Shown here: positions 16,536 through 24,625 of the stretch, piece by piece
How the letters are laid out: each line of letters begins with the position of its first letter
How positions within the stretch are numbered: the first letter of the stretch is position 1
Source of the DNA: Bacteroidales bacterium
Lineage (GTDB): Bacteria > Bacteroidota > Bacteroidia > Bacteroidales > UBA932
Direction: 5' to 3'
NCBI GenBank assembly: GCA_017534745.1
Contig: JAFXVX010000001.1
Span: 1 to 64,000, forward strand
Length of the DNA: 64,000 bases
Program-made: the position numbers and the translations under genes
The notes under the pieces: model-generated
What the model was told of the DNA's origin: nothing
What the model saw: the letters and a program-made list of their open reading frames with translations, nothing else
Database searches by the model: none

Positions 16536-17846
16536 ATGAAACAGGACCTGCAGATTTTTGACCTGATCAAAAAGGAGTATGAGCGCCAGTCCTCCGGCCT
16601 GGAGCTGATAGCCTCGGAAAACTATGTCAGTGACCAAGTGCTAGAAGCCATGGGCTCCATTTGCACTAACAAATACGCCGAGGGCTACCCCGGACACCGC
16701 TATTACGGCGGCTGCCAGGTGGTGGACCAGATCGAGCAGACGGCCATAGACCGCCTGAAGAAGATCTACGACGCCGAGTATGCCAATGTGCAGCCCCATA
16801 GCGGCGCCCAGGCCAATCTCGCGGTTGAGATGGCCGTCCTCCGCCCCGGCGACACCTTCATGGGTCTCAACCTCGCACATGGCGGTCACCTTACCCACGG
16901 CTCGCCCGTCAATGCGTCCGGTATTCTCTACAAGGCCGTCTCCTACGGCGTCCGCGAGGACACCGGCCTCATCGATTACGACGAGATGGAGAAGGTCGCC
17001 CTCGCCGAGAAGCCGAAACTCATCATCGGCGGTGCGTCGGCCTACTCCCGGGAGTGGGACTATGCCAGAATGAGGAAGATTGCGGACCGCGTCGGCGCCA
17101 TCCTCTGGATTGATATGGCCCACACAGCGGGTCTCATCGCGGCCGGCCTTCTGGAAAATCCCGTGAAGTACGCCCACATAGTGACTTCTACGACCCACAA
17201 GACCCTCCGCGGTCCCCGTGGCGGTATTATCCTGATTGGCAAGGACTTCGATAACCCGTGGGGTATCACGACCCCGAAGGGCGTCGTCAAGAAGATGTCG
17301 CAGATCATCGATTCGGCAGTGTTCCCCGGCGAGCAGGGCGGACCGCTTGAGCACGTGATCGCAGCCAAGGCCGTCGCTTTCTACGAGGCGATGCAGCCGG
17401 AGTACGTCGAATACCAGAAGCAGGTTATAAAGAATGCGCAGGCGATGTGCAATGCCTTTATTTCAAGAGGCTACAAAGTGATTTCCGGCGGGACGGACAA
17501 TCACCTTATGCTCATCGACCTCCGCACAAAGTTCCCCCTCGTGACCGGCAAGATGGCCGAGAACGAGCTTGGCAAGGCCGAGATCACCATAAATAAAAAT
17601 ATGGTTCCATTTGACAGCCGTTCCCCGTTCCAGACTTCGGGTATCCGTATCGGTACTCCCGCCGTCACTTCCCGCGGCTTCGTTGAAAAGGACATGGAGG
17701 ACATCGTCGCCCTCATTGACAAGGTCCTCGTCTCTGTCGCCGAGAACGCCGAAGACCTCGAGGCCCCGGCCCACAAAGCCGTCCTCGCCTCCGTCCTCCA
17801 CAAGGTCCAGATGATGACCAGCGGCCGTCCGTTGAATAAATATTAG
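16536..17846 (+). CDS. glyA: Serine hydroxymethyltransferase
   Basis: 436 residues. PLP-binding Lys222 lies in [14 protein letters not shown]. The N-terminal [12 protein letters not shown] and [14 protein letters not shown] are characteristic. It converts serine and tetrahydrofolate to glycine and 5,10-methylene-THF, the main source of one-carbon units. Full length, standard start at ATG 16536, 12 bases after the CYTH stop. Confidence 0.98.
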   Translation: MKQDLQIFDLIKKEYERQSSGLELIASENYVSDQVLEAMGSICTNKYAEGYPGHRYYGGCQVVDQIEQTAIDRLKKIYDAEYANVQPHSGAQANLAVEMAVLRPGDTFMGLNLAHGGHLTHGSPVNASGILYKAVSYGVREDTGLIDYDEMEKVALAEKPKLIIGGASAYSREWDYARMRKIADRVGAILWIDMAHTAGLIAAGLLENPVKYAHIVTSTTHKTLRGPRGGIILIGKDFDNPWGITTPKGVVKKMSQIIDSAVFPGEQGGPLEHVIAAKAVAFYEAMQPEYVEYQKQVIKNAQAMCNAFISRGYKVISGGTDNHLMLIDLRTKFPLVTGKMAENELGKAEITINKNMVPFDSRSPFQTSGIRIGTPAVTSRGFVEKDMEDIVALIDKVLVSVAENAEDLEAPAHKAVLASVLHKVQMMTSGRPLNKY

Positions 17847-17858
17847 AACTGAAGCGCT

Positions 17859-18290
17859 ATGACGATAGGTATATGTAATGATCACGCGGGGGTCGATTAT
17901 AAGAATCGGCTGGTCGCGATGTTGGAGAAAGCGGGGTACAAGGTGGTGAATTTCGGGACGGATTCTACGGTGAGCGTCGATTATCCGGACTATGCGCATG
18001 CGCTGGCGGCGGCGGTGGAAAAGGGCGAGGTGGACCGCGGCATCGCGCTTTGCGGCACGGGCAACGGCATGGCCATCACCCTCAACAAGCATCAGGGCGT
18101 CCGGGCCGGGCTCGCGTGGTCGAGCGAGGTCGGACGTCTTGTGAAGGCGCATAACAATGCCAACGTACTGGTCCTTCCTGCCCGGTTCATTTCCTTCAGG
18201 ATGGCGTCTTCGATTGTGCGTATTTGGATGTCCACCCCCTTCGAGGGCGGCCGTCACGAGCGCCGTATAGAAAAGATTCCCTGCAAGTAA
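17859..18290 (+). CDS. rpiB: Ribose-5-phosphate isomerase B
   Basis: 143 residues. NDHAGVDYK at the N-terminus and the catalytic Cys in LCGTGNGMAITLNKHQGVRAG are RpiB hallmarks; HNNANVLVLPARF matches the family's 'H.dANvl.lG.r'. It interconverts ribose-5-P and ribulose-5-P in the pentose phosphate pathway. GNGMA, where many homologues have GIGM, is a minor variation. truB begins one base after the stop. Confidence 0.94.
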   Translation: MTIGICNDHAGVDYKNRLVAMLEKAGYKVVNFGTDSTVSVDYPDYAHALAAAVEKGEVDRGIALCGTGNGMAITLNKHQGVRAGLAWSSEVGRLVKAHNNANVLVLPARFISFRMASSIVRIWMSTPFEGGRHERRIEKIPCK

Positions 18291-18291
18291 T

Positions 18292-19245
18292 ATGGCGGGG
18301 CCCTTCGTTCCCGTCCCCGGGGTATCCCTTTCGAGAAGTATCGAAGACTATCCGGAAGGGATAATCATCCCCGTTGACAAGCCATGGAGGTGGACTTCGG
18401 CCGATGTGGTGCGCAAGGTGAAGTTTGCCGCCATAAAGCATTTTTCAAAAAAGAATCTCAAAGTCGGCCACGCCGGTACTCTTGATCCTCTCGCGACGGG
18501 AGTCCTCCTCGTGTGTATCGGGAAGGCCACAAAGCTCGCCGAGGAGCTTCAAAAGCATGATAAAGAGTATGTTGCGACCATAGTGTTCGGAGCTACGACC
18601 CCGTCCTACGACAGGGAGAAAGCCCCTGACAGGTTCTTTCCTGTGGACGGCATCGACGCGGACGTCGTCCGTAAAGCCCTCGAGGGTCTCACAGGCACTT
18701 ATGAGCAGGTCGCACCTCTCTTCTCCGCAAAATCCACCGACGGCGTCCGCGCCTACGAAATCGCCCGCCGCCTCTTCAAACATGGATCAGGCAGCATCGA
18801 CGAGGCCGCACTGTCACTTCTTACCCGGAACAAAGTCACCGTCTCCGAGGCCTCCCTCCTCCGCTTCGGATCTCTTGCCGAGATACCGGTCTCCACGGTA
18901 GAGATTTCTCCGTGCGCTTCGCTTAGTCGAAATGACAGAGCTTTCCCTTCTGTCATTTCGACCGAAGCGGAGAAATCTCCTTCTGCAGGAGATGCCCTCG
19001 GCTTACAGCCTCGGCATGACAGCGCGGCCTCCTCCCGAATCAATGTCGCGGATGTCTCAGCCCTTAATCTTCCGGCGGCGGTAGTGCGCATCCGGTGCAG
19101 CAAGGGGACGTACATCCGGGCCTTCGCGAGAGATATCGGCGAAGCCCTCGGCTCCGGCGCCTTTCTCGCCGACCTACGCCGTACCGTTACGGGCGCCTTC
19201 TCATCCCCGCTGCCTATGGATGATGTGCTTAAACTCTGGCAATAA
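18292..19245 (+). CDS. truB: tRNA pseudouridine-55 synthase with a repeat-derived insert
   Basis: 317 residues, about 50 to 80 longer than compact Bacteroidota TruB. The catalytic Asp is in GHAGTLDPLATGVL, with later motifs SAKSTDGVRAYEIAR and CSKGTYIRAFARDIGEAL. It makes pseudouridine 55 in the T-loop of tRNAs. Between the beta-region ending IPVSTV and the strand beginning AAVVRIRCSKG there are about 45 extra residues (~204-250), coded by an interspersed palindrome (18901-18979) and a third half-copy. The frame is kept and all catalytic motifs remain, so the enzyme may still work. Confidence 0.93.
   Translation: MAGPFVPVPGVSLSRSIEDYPEGIIIPVDKPWRWTSADVVRKVKFAAIKHFSKKNLKVGHAGTLDPLATGVLLVCIGKATKLAEELQKHDKEYVATIVFGATTPSYDREKAPDRFFPVDGIDADVVRKALEGLTGTYEQVAPLFSAKSTDGVRAYEIARRLFKHGSGSIDEAALSLLTRNKVTVSEASLLRFGSLAEIPVSTVEISPCASLSRNDRAFPSVISTEAEKSPSAGDALGLQPRHDSAASSRINVADVSALNLPAAVVRIRCSKGTYIRAFARDIGEALGSGAFLADLRRTVTGAFSSPLPMDDVLKLWQ
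18901..18979. repeat. Interspersed palindrome inserted in frame within truB
   Basis: Left arm from 18901 (GAGATTTCTCCG...GTCGAAATGACAG) and right arm to 18979 (TGTCATTTCGACCGAAGCGG...AAATCTC) are inverted copies of the same ~30-bp unit found across Bacteroidota genomes. The left arm has two four-base additions. A third, more divergent copy follows at about 18979-19021 (GGAGATGCC...TCGGCATGACAG). Confidence 0.85.
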
Positions 19246-19276
19246 AAAAACCGGCTCGCTCTGAGCCGGCTTTTTT
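19244..19276. terminator. Bidirectional terminator between truB and fba
   Basis: A-tract, then 8-bp stem GCCGGCTC-type (CCGGCTC 19251-19257 / GAGCCGG 19263-19269), then T-tract. A classic intrinsic terminator on both strands for two converging genes. Confidence 0.92.
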
Positions 19277-19289
19277 CTGCAGCAGTGGC

Positions 19290-20291
19290 TTAGAGAGCCT
19301 TGCCGTCTGAGCCGAGGACGTTGACGATCTTGTGCATGTAGAGCTTTTTCATCTCGTCACGGGCGGGGCCGAGGTATTTGCGCGGGTCGAACTCGCCGGG
19401 CTTGTCGTGGAAGACCTTGCGGACGGCGGCGGTCATCGCGAGACGGCTGTCGGAGTCGATGTTGATCTTGCACACTGCGCTGCGGGAGGCCTCGCGGAGC
19501 TGCTCCTCGGGGATGCCGACGGCGTCGGGAAGGTTCCCGCCGCACTCGTTGATGATGTCGACGTATTCCTGGGGCACTGAGGAAGAGCCGTGGAGAACGA
19601 TGGGGAAGCCGGGGAGCTTCTTCTCAATCTCGTGGAGGACGTCGAATGCAAGCGGCGGAGGAACCAGGCGGCCGGTCTTGGGATCGCGGGTGCACTGCTC
19701 GGGCTTGAATTTGTAGGCGCCGTGGGAGGTGCCGACGGAGATTGCGAGGGAGTCGCAGCCGGTGCGGTTGGCGAAGTCGATGACTTCCTCCGGACGGGTG
19801 TAGTGGGATTCCTCGGCGGAGACTTCGTCCTCAACGCCGGCGAGGACGCCGAGCTCGGCTTCGACAGTCACGTCGAACTGGTGGGCGTAGTCGGCAACCT
19901 TCTTGGAGAGGGCGATGTTCTCCTCGTAAGGGAGGGCGGAGGCGTCAATCATCACGGATGAGAAGCCCATATCGACACAGCTCTTGCAGAGTTCGAAGCT
20001 GTCACCGTGGTCGAGGTGGAGGCAGATCTGGGGGTGCTCCCAGCCAAGCTCCTTGGCGTATTCGACTGCACCTTCTGCCATGTAGCGGAGGAGAGTCTGG
20101 TTGGCGTAGTTGCGCGCACCCTTGGAAACCTGGAGGATCACCGGAGACTTTGTCTCGGCAGCGGCCTGGATGATGGCCTGGAGCTGCTCCATGTTGTTGA
20201 AATTGAATGCGGGGATGGCGTAACCGCCGGCAACGGCCTTAGCGAACATCTCGCGGGTGTTCACAAGGCCAAGGTCTTTGTAGGATACCAT
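19290..20291 (-). CDS. fba: Class II fructose-1,6-bisphosphate aldolase
   Basis: 333 residues. Zinc ligands and active-site motifs are HLDHGDSFE, AELGVLAGVEDE, SVGTSHGAYKF and VLHGSSSVP, and KINIDSDSRLA binds phosphate. It splits fructose-1,6-bisphosphate to DHAP and glyceraldehyde-3-P in glycolysis. Monocistronic, with its own minus-strand promoter and a shared terminator with truB. Confidence 0.97.
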   Translation of the reverse strand: MVSYKDLGLVNTREMFAKAVAGGYAIPAFNFNNMEQLQAIIQAAAETKSPVILQVSKGARNYANQTLLRYMAEGAVEYAKELGWEHPQICLHLDHGDSFELCKSCVDMGFSSVMIDASALPYEENIALSKKVADYAHQFDVTVEAELGVLAGVEDEVSAEESHYTRPEEVIDFANRTGCDSLAISVGTSHGAYKFKPEQCTRDPKTGRLVPPPLAFDVLHEIEKKLPGFPIVLHGSSSVPQEYVDIINECGGNLPDAVGIPEEQLREASRSAVCKINIDSDSRLAMTAAVRKVFHDKPGEFDPRKYLGPARDEMKKLYMHKIVNVLGSDGKAL

Positions 20292-20333
20292 AGTTTATTG
20301 AGTTTAAGTTTTGTCCTATACTACTAACGGGCG

Positions 20334-20341
20334 CAAATTTA
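20334..20341 (-). promoter_or_regulatory. fba -7 box
   Basis: Minus-strand TAAATTTG (20341-20334), about 42 bases before the fba ATG; no clear -33 TTTG. Confidence 0.5.
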
Positions 20342-20363
20342 CTAAATTTCGCCAAATAATTGT

Positions 20364-20371
20364 TACCTTTG
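20364..20371 (+). promoter_or_regulatory. trpS -7 box
   Basis: TACCTTTG, 21 bases before the trpS ATG, in the 100-bp region divergent with fba. The -33 box is not obvious. Confidence 0.5.
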
Positions 20372-20392
20372 TAAACTATAAAAGTAAAACAA

Positions 20393-21505
20393 ATGGGAAA
20401 AATCATACTTACCGGTGACAGGCCGACCGGACGTCTTCATCTCGGCCACTATGTGGGGTCCCTCAGGGAGAGGGTCGCGCTTCAGGAGAAGGGCGGCTAT
20501 GACGACATGTTCGTCTTCATCGCTGATGTCCAGGCGCTTACGGACAATGCGGCGAACCCCGAGAAAGTCCGCCAGAACGTTCTCGAGGTCGCCCTCGACT
20601 ACCTGTCGGTAGGTCTCGACCCCGCGAAGGTCACCATCTTCATCCAGTCGATGGTCCCTCAGCTCCACGAGATGACCCAGTTCTTCTCGAACCTTGTCAC
20701 CGTGGCGCGCCTCCAGCGCAACCCGACCGTAAAGACCGAAATCCGCATGCGCGGTTTCGGCGAGGAGGGTGCGGAGCAGGCTTTCGGCAGCGGCGTCCCG
20801 GTCGGTTTCTTTACGTATCCCATAAGCCAGGCCGCCGACATCTGCTTCTGCAAGGCGACGACCGTTCCGGTCGGTGAGGACCAGGAGCCGATGCTCGAGC
20901 AGTGCAGGGAGATTGTCCGCAGTTTCAACTCTATATATGGTCCCGTCCTCGTGGAGCCGGAGATTCTTCTTCCCTCGAACGCCGCCTGCCGCAGGCTCCC
21001 CGGCACCGACGGCAAGGCCAAGATGTCCAAGTCGCTCGGCAACTGCATCTACCTCGCCGACGACCCGGCCGAGGTCAAAAAGAAAGTGATGAGCATGTTC
21101 ACGGACCCGGGTCACCTCAAGGTTGAGGACCCCGGCAAGGTCGAGGGCAACTGCGTGTTTACTTACCTCGACGCCTTTGCCGAGCCGGAGGACTTCCCCC
21201 GTTTCTGGCCCGAATACAACAGTCTTGACGAGGTCAAAGACCACTACCGCAGGGGCGGCCTCGGCGATGTCAAGTGCAAGAAGTTCCTTCTTGCAGTGCT
21301 TGAAGACCGTCTGCAGCCCATCCGCGAGCGCCGCGCCCGCTGGGAGAAGGACATCCCCGGAGTGTATGAGATACTCCGAAAGGGCAGCGAAAAGGCCCGC
21401 GCCGTCGCCGAAAAGACCCTTCACGAGATGAAGGACGCCATGAAGATCAACTATTTCGACGACGCCGCCCTTCTTGCCGCCCAGACCGAGAAATACGGCG
21501 GATAA
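20393..21505 (+). CDS. trpS: Tryptophanyl-tRNA synthetase
   Basis: 370 residues. The class I signature HIGH appears as HLGHYVGS with [12 protein letters not shown], and KMSKS is exact in [11 protein letters not shown]. It charges tRNA-Trp. It is longer than the ~330-residue E. coli type, with insertions typical of many Bacteroidota TrpS. The CopA-like gene begins two bases after the stop. Confidence 0.96.
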   Translation: MGKIILTGDRPTGRLHLGHYVGSLRERVALQEKGGYDDMFVFIADVQALTDNAANPEKVRQNVLEVALDYLSVGLDPAKVTIFIQSMVPQLHEMTQFFSNLVTVARLQRNPTVKTEIRMRGFGEEGAEQAFGSGVPVGFFTYPISQAADICFCKATTVPVGEDQEPMLEQCREIVRSFNSIYGPVLVEPEILLPSNAACRRLPGTDGKAKMSKSLGNCIYLADDPAEVKKKVMSMFTDPGHLKVEDPGKVEGNCVFTYLDAFAEPEDFPRFWPEYNSLDEVKDHYRRGGLGDVKCKKFLLAVLEDRLQPIRERRARWEKDIPGVYEILRKGSEKARAVAEKTLHEMKDAMKINYFDDAALLAAQTEKYGG

Positions 21506-21507
21506 CA

Positions 21508-23412
21508 ATGAGTGCTGTCAGAAGAACCTTCCCCGTTGAGGGTATGGGCTGCGCTGCCTGCGTCGCCAGAGTGGAGAATGCCATCAAGGCCCATAAAGGC
21601 GTGCTTGAAGTCAACGTCAGTCTCGCTACGGCCACCGCCAGAGTTGATTATGATTCCTCCATTTGCACCCCTGAGAGCATACAGAAAGCCGTGCAGGATG
21701 CCGGTTACAATCTGGTCATTGAAGGGACTGCGGACGAAGTGGAAGACGAGGCGGACCGGTCGAGGGAGAGGTTTCTCCACGATCTTCGCCGTGACACTAT
21801 CGTGGCCGGAGTTGTCGCCGTCCTGGTGATGATCCTTGCGATGGCTTTCAAGGGTTTCCCCTTCAAAAACGGAATACTCGCCATTTTGACCCTTGTGTCG
21901 ATTTATGCCGGCAGGCGTTTTTTCATAAGTGCATGGAAACAGATGAAAAAACGGACAGCCACTATGGACACGTTGGTGGCGCTTTCTGTGTCTATTTCCT
22001 TCCTTTATTCTCTTATTATCAGTATATTCCCGACACTTCTTACATCGAGGGGCCTCCCCGCACAGACTTATTTTGAGTCGGCATCGATGATAACGGCGTT
22101 TATCCTTATCGGCAGGTATCTGGAGGAGAAAGCCAAGCGGAAGACCGCTGCTGCGGTCAAAGCCCTGACCGGTCTTCAGCCCAGGACGGTTACCTTGCGA
22201 AAAATCAAAGTGGAGAACGGAGTCCCTGTCTTTGAAGAAGTCGTGGTCGGCGTTGAAAGCGTCAAGCCTGGCGATATAGTTATCATCCATCCCGGCGAGA
22301 GGATAACGGTGGACGGCGTCGTCACCACCGGCCATTCCCTTGTCGACGAGACCCTCCTGACCGGAGAGTCTGAACCTGTCCTCAAGGAAGGGGGTGTCAA
22401 TGTGTTCGCCGGGACAGTCAATGGGGAGGGCATCCTCAATGTAAAGGTGCTGAAAGAGAATGACGCCACGGTCCTCGCGGCCATCATACGTCTTGTCCGT
22501 GACGCTGAGGGCAGCAAAGCTCCAATCGAGAAGACAGTCGATAAGGTGGCCGCCGTATTTGTCCCCGTCATAATGGGTATCGCCATCCTGACATTTATTC
22601 TTTGGGCTGTATTCGCCCCTTACGACGGCGTCGTAATGGGCCTTCTTGCAATGGTGGCGGTGCTGGTCATCGCCTGCCCCTGCTCGCTCGGTCTTGCGAC
22701 CCCGACGGCCATCGTCGCCGGCATCGGCAACGGCGCCTCGCAGGGCATACTCATCAAGGATGCCGCTTCGCTCCAGAATGCCCGTAAGATCGACACCGTT
22801 GTCCTCGACAAGACCGGGACCATCACCGTCGGCAGCACTATTGCCGAAAACGGCATCCGCACTCCGGACCGGGTAAAAACAACGACTCCTCCCGCCATCG
22901 CGACCCTCAAGGCGATGGGCGTGAAGCCTGTGATGCTGACCGGAGACCGCGAGGAGGAAGCTCTCCGCATCGCCGCTGAGGCGGGTTTGGACGAGGTCCA
23001 TGCCGGGGTATCGCCCGTTGACAAGAGCGAGTTCGTGTCAGCACTCCAGAGTGGAGGCCGGAAGGTAGCGATGGTCGGCGACGGCATCAACGACAGCGCT
23101 GCCCTTGCCGTAGCTGACCTTTCTATAGCGATGGGGAAGGGGAGCGAGATAGCCATGGACTCCGCTATGGTCACCATCGTCTCGTCTGACCTCGGCAAGA
23201 TTCCATCGCTTATTAAGCTGTCGCGCCGCACGGACCGCATCATAAAGGAGAATCTCTTCTGGGCGTTCTTCTACAACCTCCTCGCCGTGCCGCTGGCCGC
23301 CGGCCTCTTTTATCTTTTCACAGGGCTGATGCTCAGCCCCATGGTCGCGGCCGCCTGCATGGCGCTTTCCAGCGTCACGGTCGTCTGCAATTCTCTCAGG
23401 CTGGTCCGCTGA
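21508..23412 (+). CDS. CopA-type P1B ATPase lacking the nucleotide-binding (N) domain
   Basis: 634 residues against roughly 740 for relatives. Present: N-terminal heavy-metal domain with GMGCAAC (Cys15, Cys18), eight membrane helices, actuator motif LLTGESEP, copper motif Cys390-Pro-Cys392, phosphorylation motif DKTGTIT (Asp434), TGD (478-480) and GDGINDSAAL hinge. Between DKTGTIT and MLTGD there are only ~46 residues; copper ATPases have about 150, holding the N-domain with the SEHP and GxG ATP-binding motifs. None of that is here. The junction (~22840-22880) reads cleanly with no frameshift. The protein could be a transport-dead metal binder, or ATP could be bound differently. No copper chaperone or regulator is adjacent. 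Confidence 0.85.
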   Translation: MSAVRRTFPVEGMGCAACVARVENAIKAHKGVLEVNVSLATATARVDYDSSICTPESIQKAVQDAGYNLVIEGTADEVEDEADRSRERFLHDLRRDTIVAGVVAVLVMILAMAFKGFPFKNGILAILTLVSIYAGRRFFISAWKQMKKRTATMDTLVALSVSISFLYSLIISIFPTLLTSRGLPAQTYFESASMITAFILIGRYLEEKAKRKTAAAVKALTGLQPRTVTLRKIKVENGVPVFEEVVVGVESVKPGDIVIIHPGERITVDGVVTTGHSLVDETLLTGESEPVLKEGGVNVFAGTVNGEGILNVKVLKENDATVLAAIIRLVRDAEGSKAPIEKTVDKVAAVFVPVIMGIAILTFILWAVFAPYDGVVMGLLAMVAVLVIACPCSLGLATPTAIVAGIGNGASQGILIKDAASLQNARKIDTVVLDKTGTITVGSTIAENGIRTPDRVKTTTPPAIATLKAMGVKPVMLTGDREEEALRIAAEAGLDEVHAGVSPVDKSEFVSALQSGGRKVAMVGDGINDSAALAVADLSIAMGKGSEIAMDSAMVTIVSSDLGKIPSLIKLSRRTDRIIKENLFWAFFYNLLAVPLAAGLFYLFTGLMLSPMVAAACMALSSVTVVCNSLRLVR

Positions 23413-23413
23413 C

Positions 23414-24571
23414 CTACAGAAACAGGAAATGCCCCGGATTGACCCCTGAGGTGCAACTCCAGCTCAGGGAGTAGTCGTCGGCTTTGCCGTAACAGAAGAT
23501 GGTGCCCAGGCTGCCGCCGTAGGGGCCGTCGGTGATGAAGAGGTCTTTTGTGTCGGGATCCACGGCTATGCCGTAAGGGGAGGCCGCACCAATCTGGACA
23601 TTGACTTTTGTCGCGATGCCCCCGGAAATTTTATATGTGTAATAGACCTTATCCGGTTTGTTCCAGTCAAATTCGTCTTCGGTGCCGACAATCCAGAAGT
23701 CGTCGCCATCCTTCCATATAATACTGACGTTGAGATTGCTGTCTCCGGCAGTGAGCCTTTCCGCCCCTTCAGGGGTCATCCTGTAAAGGCCGGAATGGAC
23801 GTCGCTGTAGTTGCCGAGGGTGTGGATCCAAATCGTGCCTGAGGAATCAATGAAAAGCTCCTTGACATTGATGACCGAGGTGAGAGTCGATGTGATTGTG
23901 AGGGTCTCCGGGTTGATCTCGCTTATGGTGTCGTCGTAGGAATAATTAGGGGGTAAAATGCTGGAAATGCCTCCGCTGTTGGCCACATACAGCTTTTTGC
24001 CAGTGATGGCCACTCCCTCCGGCTGGTAGCCAACTTCGACCAAACCGGTCACTGTCCTTGAGGCTATATTAATCTTGAATACAGCCCCTTTAGGGTTCTT
24101 GTAATCGGTGGGATCACTGTAGTTGGAATAGGCTCCGTTGTAGGAGGTTACATAGACGTTTTTACCGTCAGTGGCCATAAATCGGGGAGAGGACACGGCA
24201 ATGGAAGCCTTATGGACAAGCGTTATGGCGTCCACGACCTCGATGAGGTCGGATCCGTTGACGGCAATCCACAGTTCGTCGCCGACGGCGATGACATCGT
24301 TTGCAGTGTCGCCGAGACTGAAATTAGGGTTGGCCTGTCCGAATGCATTGCGGACGTAAAGGCCGGAACCCGGATTGAAGAAGTCGAGCGAGGCGTTGTT
24401 GGAGCCCATCAGTCCTTCGCTGAGGATGTAGAGATTGGTGTAAGAATCTCTGGGGTCACCTACTGTAACTTTCTCGCCCGTTAAGGAGGCGTCCCCTTTC
24501 GGGGTCTTGTCGCACCCTATGACACCTAGTGCCAGGATGCAGCTGATAGCCAGCAGTGTTTTGTTTTTCAT
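23414..24571 (-). CDS. Surface beta-propeller lipoprotein (YncE/DUF5074, BtuG-like)
   Basis: 385 residues. Lipoprotein signal with Cys in LGVIGC at ~20. The rest is repeating propeller blades (LWIAVNGSDLIEVVD, VYVTSYNG, PEGVAITGKKLYVANSG, IWIHTLGNYSD, YGIAVDPDTKDLFITDG). Divergent from a TonB-dependent receptor across only 54 bases. In Bacteroides, DUF5074/YncE propellers partner TonB receptors; the best known is BtuG, which captures cobalamin for BtuB. The size and pairing fit that idea, but no cobalamin riboswitch is present in the short gap, so the ligand stays open. Confidence 0.75.
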   Translation of the reverse strand: MKNKTLLAISCILALGVIGCDKTPKGDASLTGEKVTVGDPRDSYTNLYILSEGLMGSNNASLDFFNPGSGLYVRNAFGQANPNFSLGDTANDVIAVGDELWIAVNGSDLIEVVDAITLVHKASIAVSSPRFMATDGKNVYVTSYNGAYSNYSDPTDYKNPKGAVFKINIASRTVTGLVEVGYQPEGVAITGKKLYVANSGGISSILPPNYSYDDTISEINPETLTITSTLTSVINVKELFIDSSGTIWIHTLGNYSDVHSGLYRMTPEGAERLTAGDSNLNVSIIWKDGDDFWIVGTEDEFDWNKPDKVYYTYKISGGIATKVNVQIGAASPYGIAVDPDTKDLFITDGPYGGSLGTIFCYGKADDYSLSWSCTSGVNPGHFLFL

Positions 24572-24589
24572 AGAACTGTTAATCTTCCG

Positions 24590-24597
24590 CGAAGATA
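24590..24597 (-). promoter_or_regulatory. -7-like box for the propeller lipoprotein
   Basis: Minus-strand TATCTTCG (one mismatch to TAnnTTTG), about 18 bases before the ATG at 24571. Confidence 0.35.
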
Positions 24598-24608
24598 GTA
24601 AATTTTAG

Positions 24609-24616
24609 TATTTTTG
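24609..24616 (+). promoter_or_regulatory. -7 box for the TonB receptor
   Basis: TATTTTTG, nine bases before the ATG at 24626, giving a very short leader. Confidence 0.45.
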
Positions 24617-24625
24617 CGGCAGGAA

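Noticed and set aside
18901..18979. truB as a pseudogene disrupted by a repeat
   Set aside because: The frame continues through the insert with the catalytic Asp and downstream CSKGTYIRA region intact, so a functional gene with an insertion is more likely.
21451..23001. 516-residue frame antisense to the CopA-like gene
   Set aside because: Rich in His, Asp and Gly with no family match. Considered because the sense gene is abnormal, but the P-type ATPase motifs prove the sense frame.
24572..24625. Cobalamin riboswitch between the propeller lipoprotein and TonB receptor
   Set aside because: The gap is only 54 bases and holds both promoters; no B12-box-like sequence is present.
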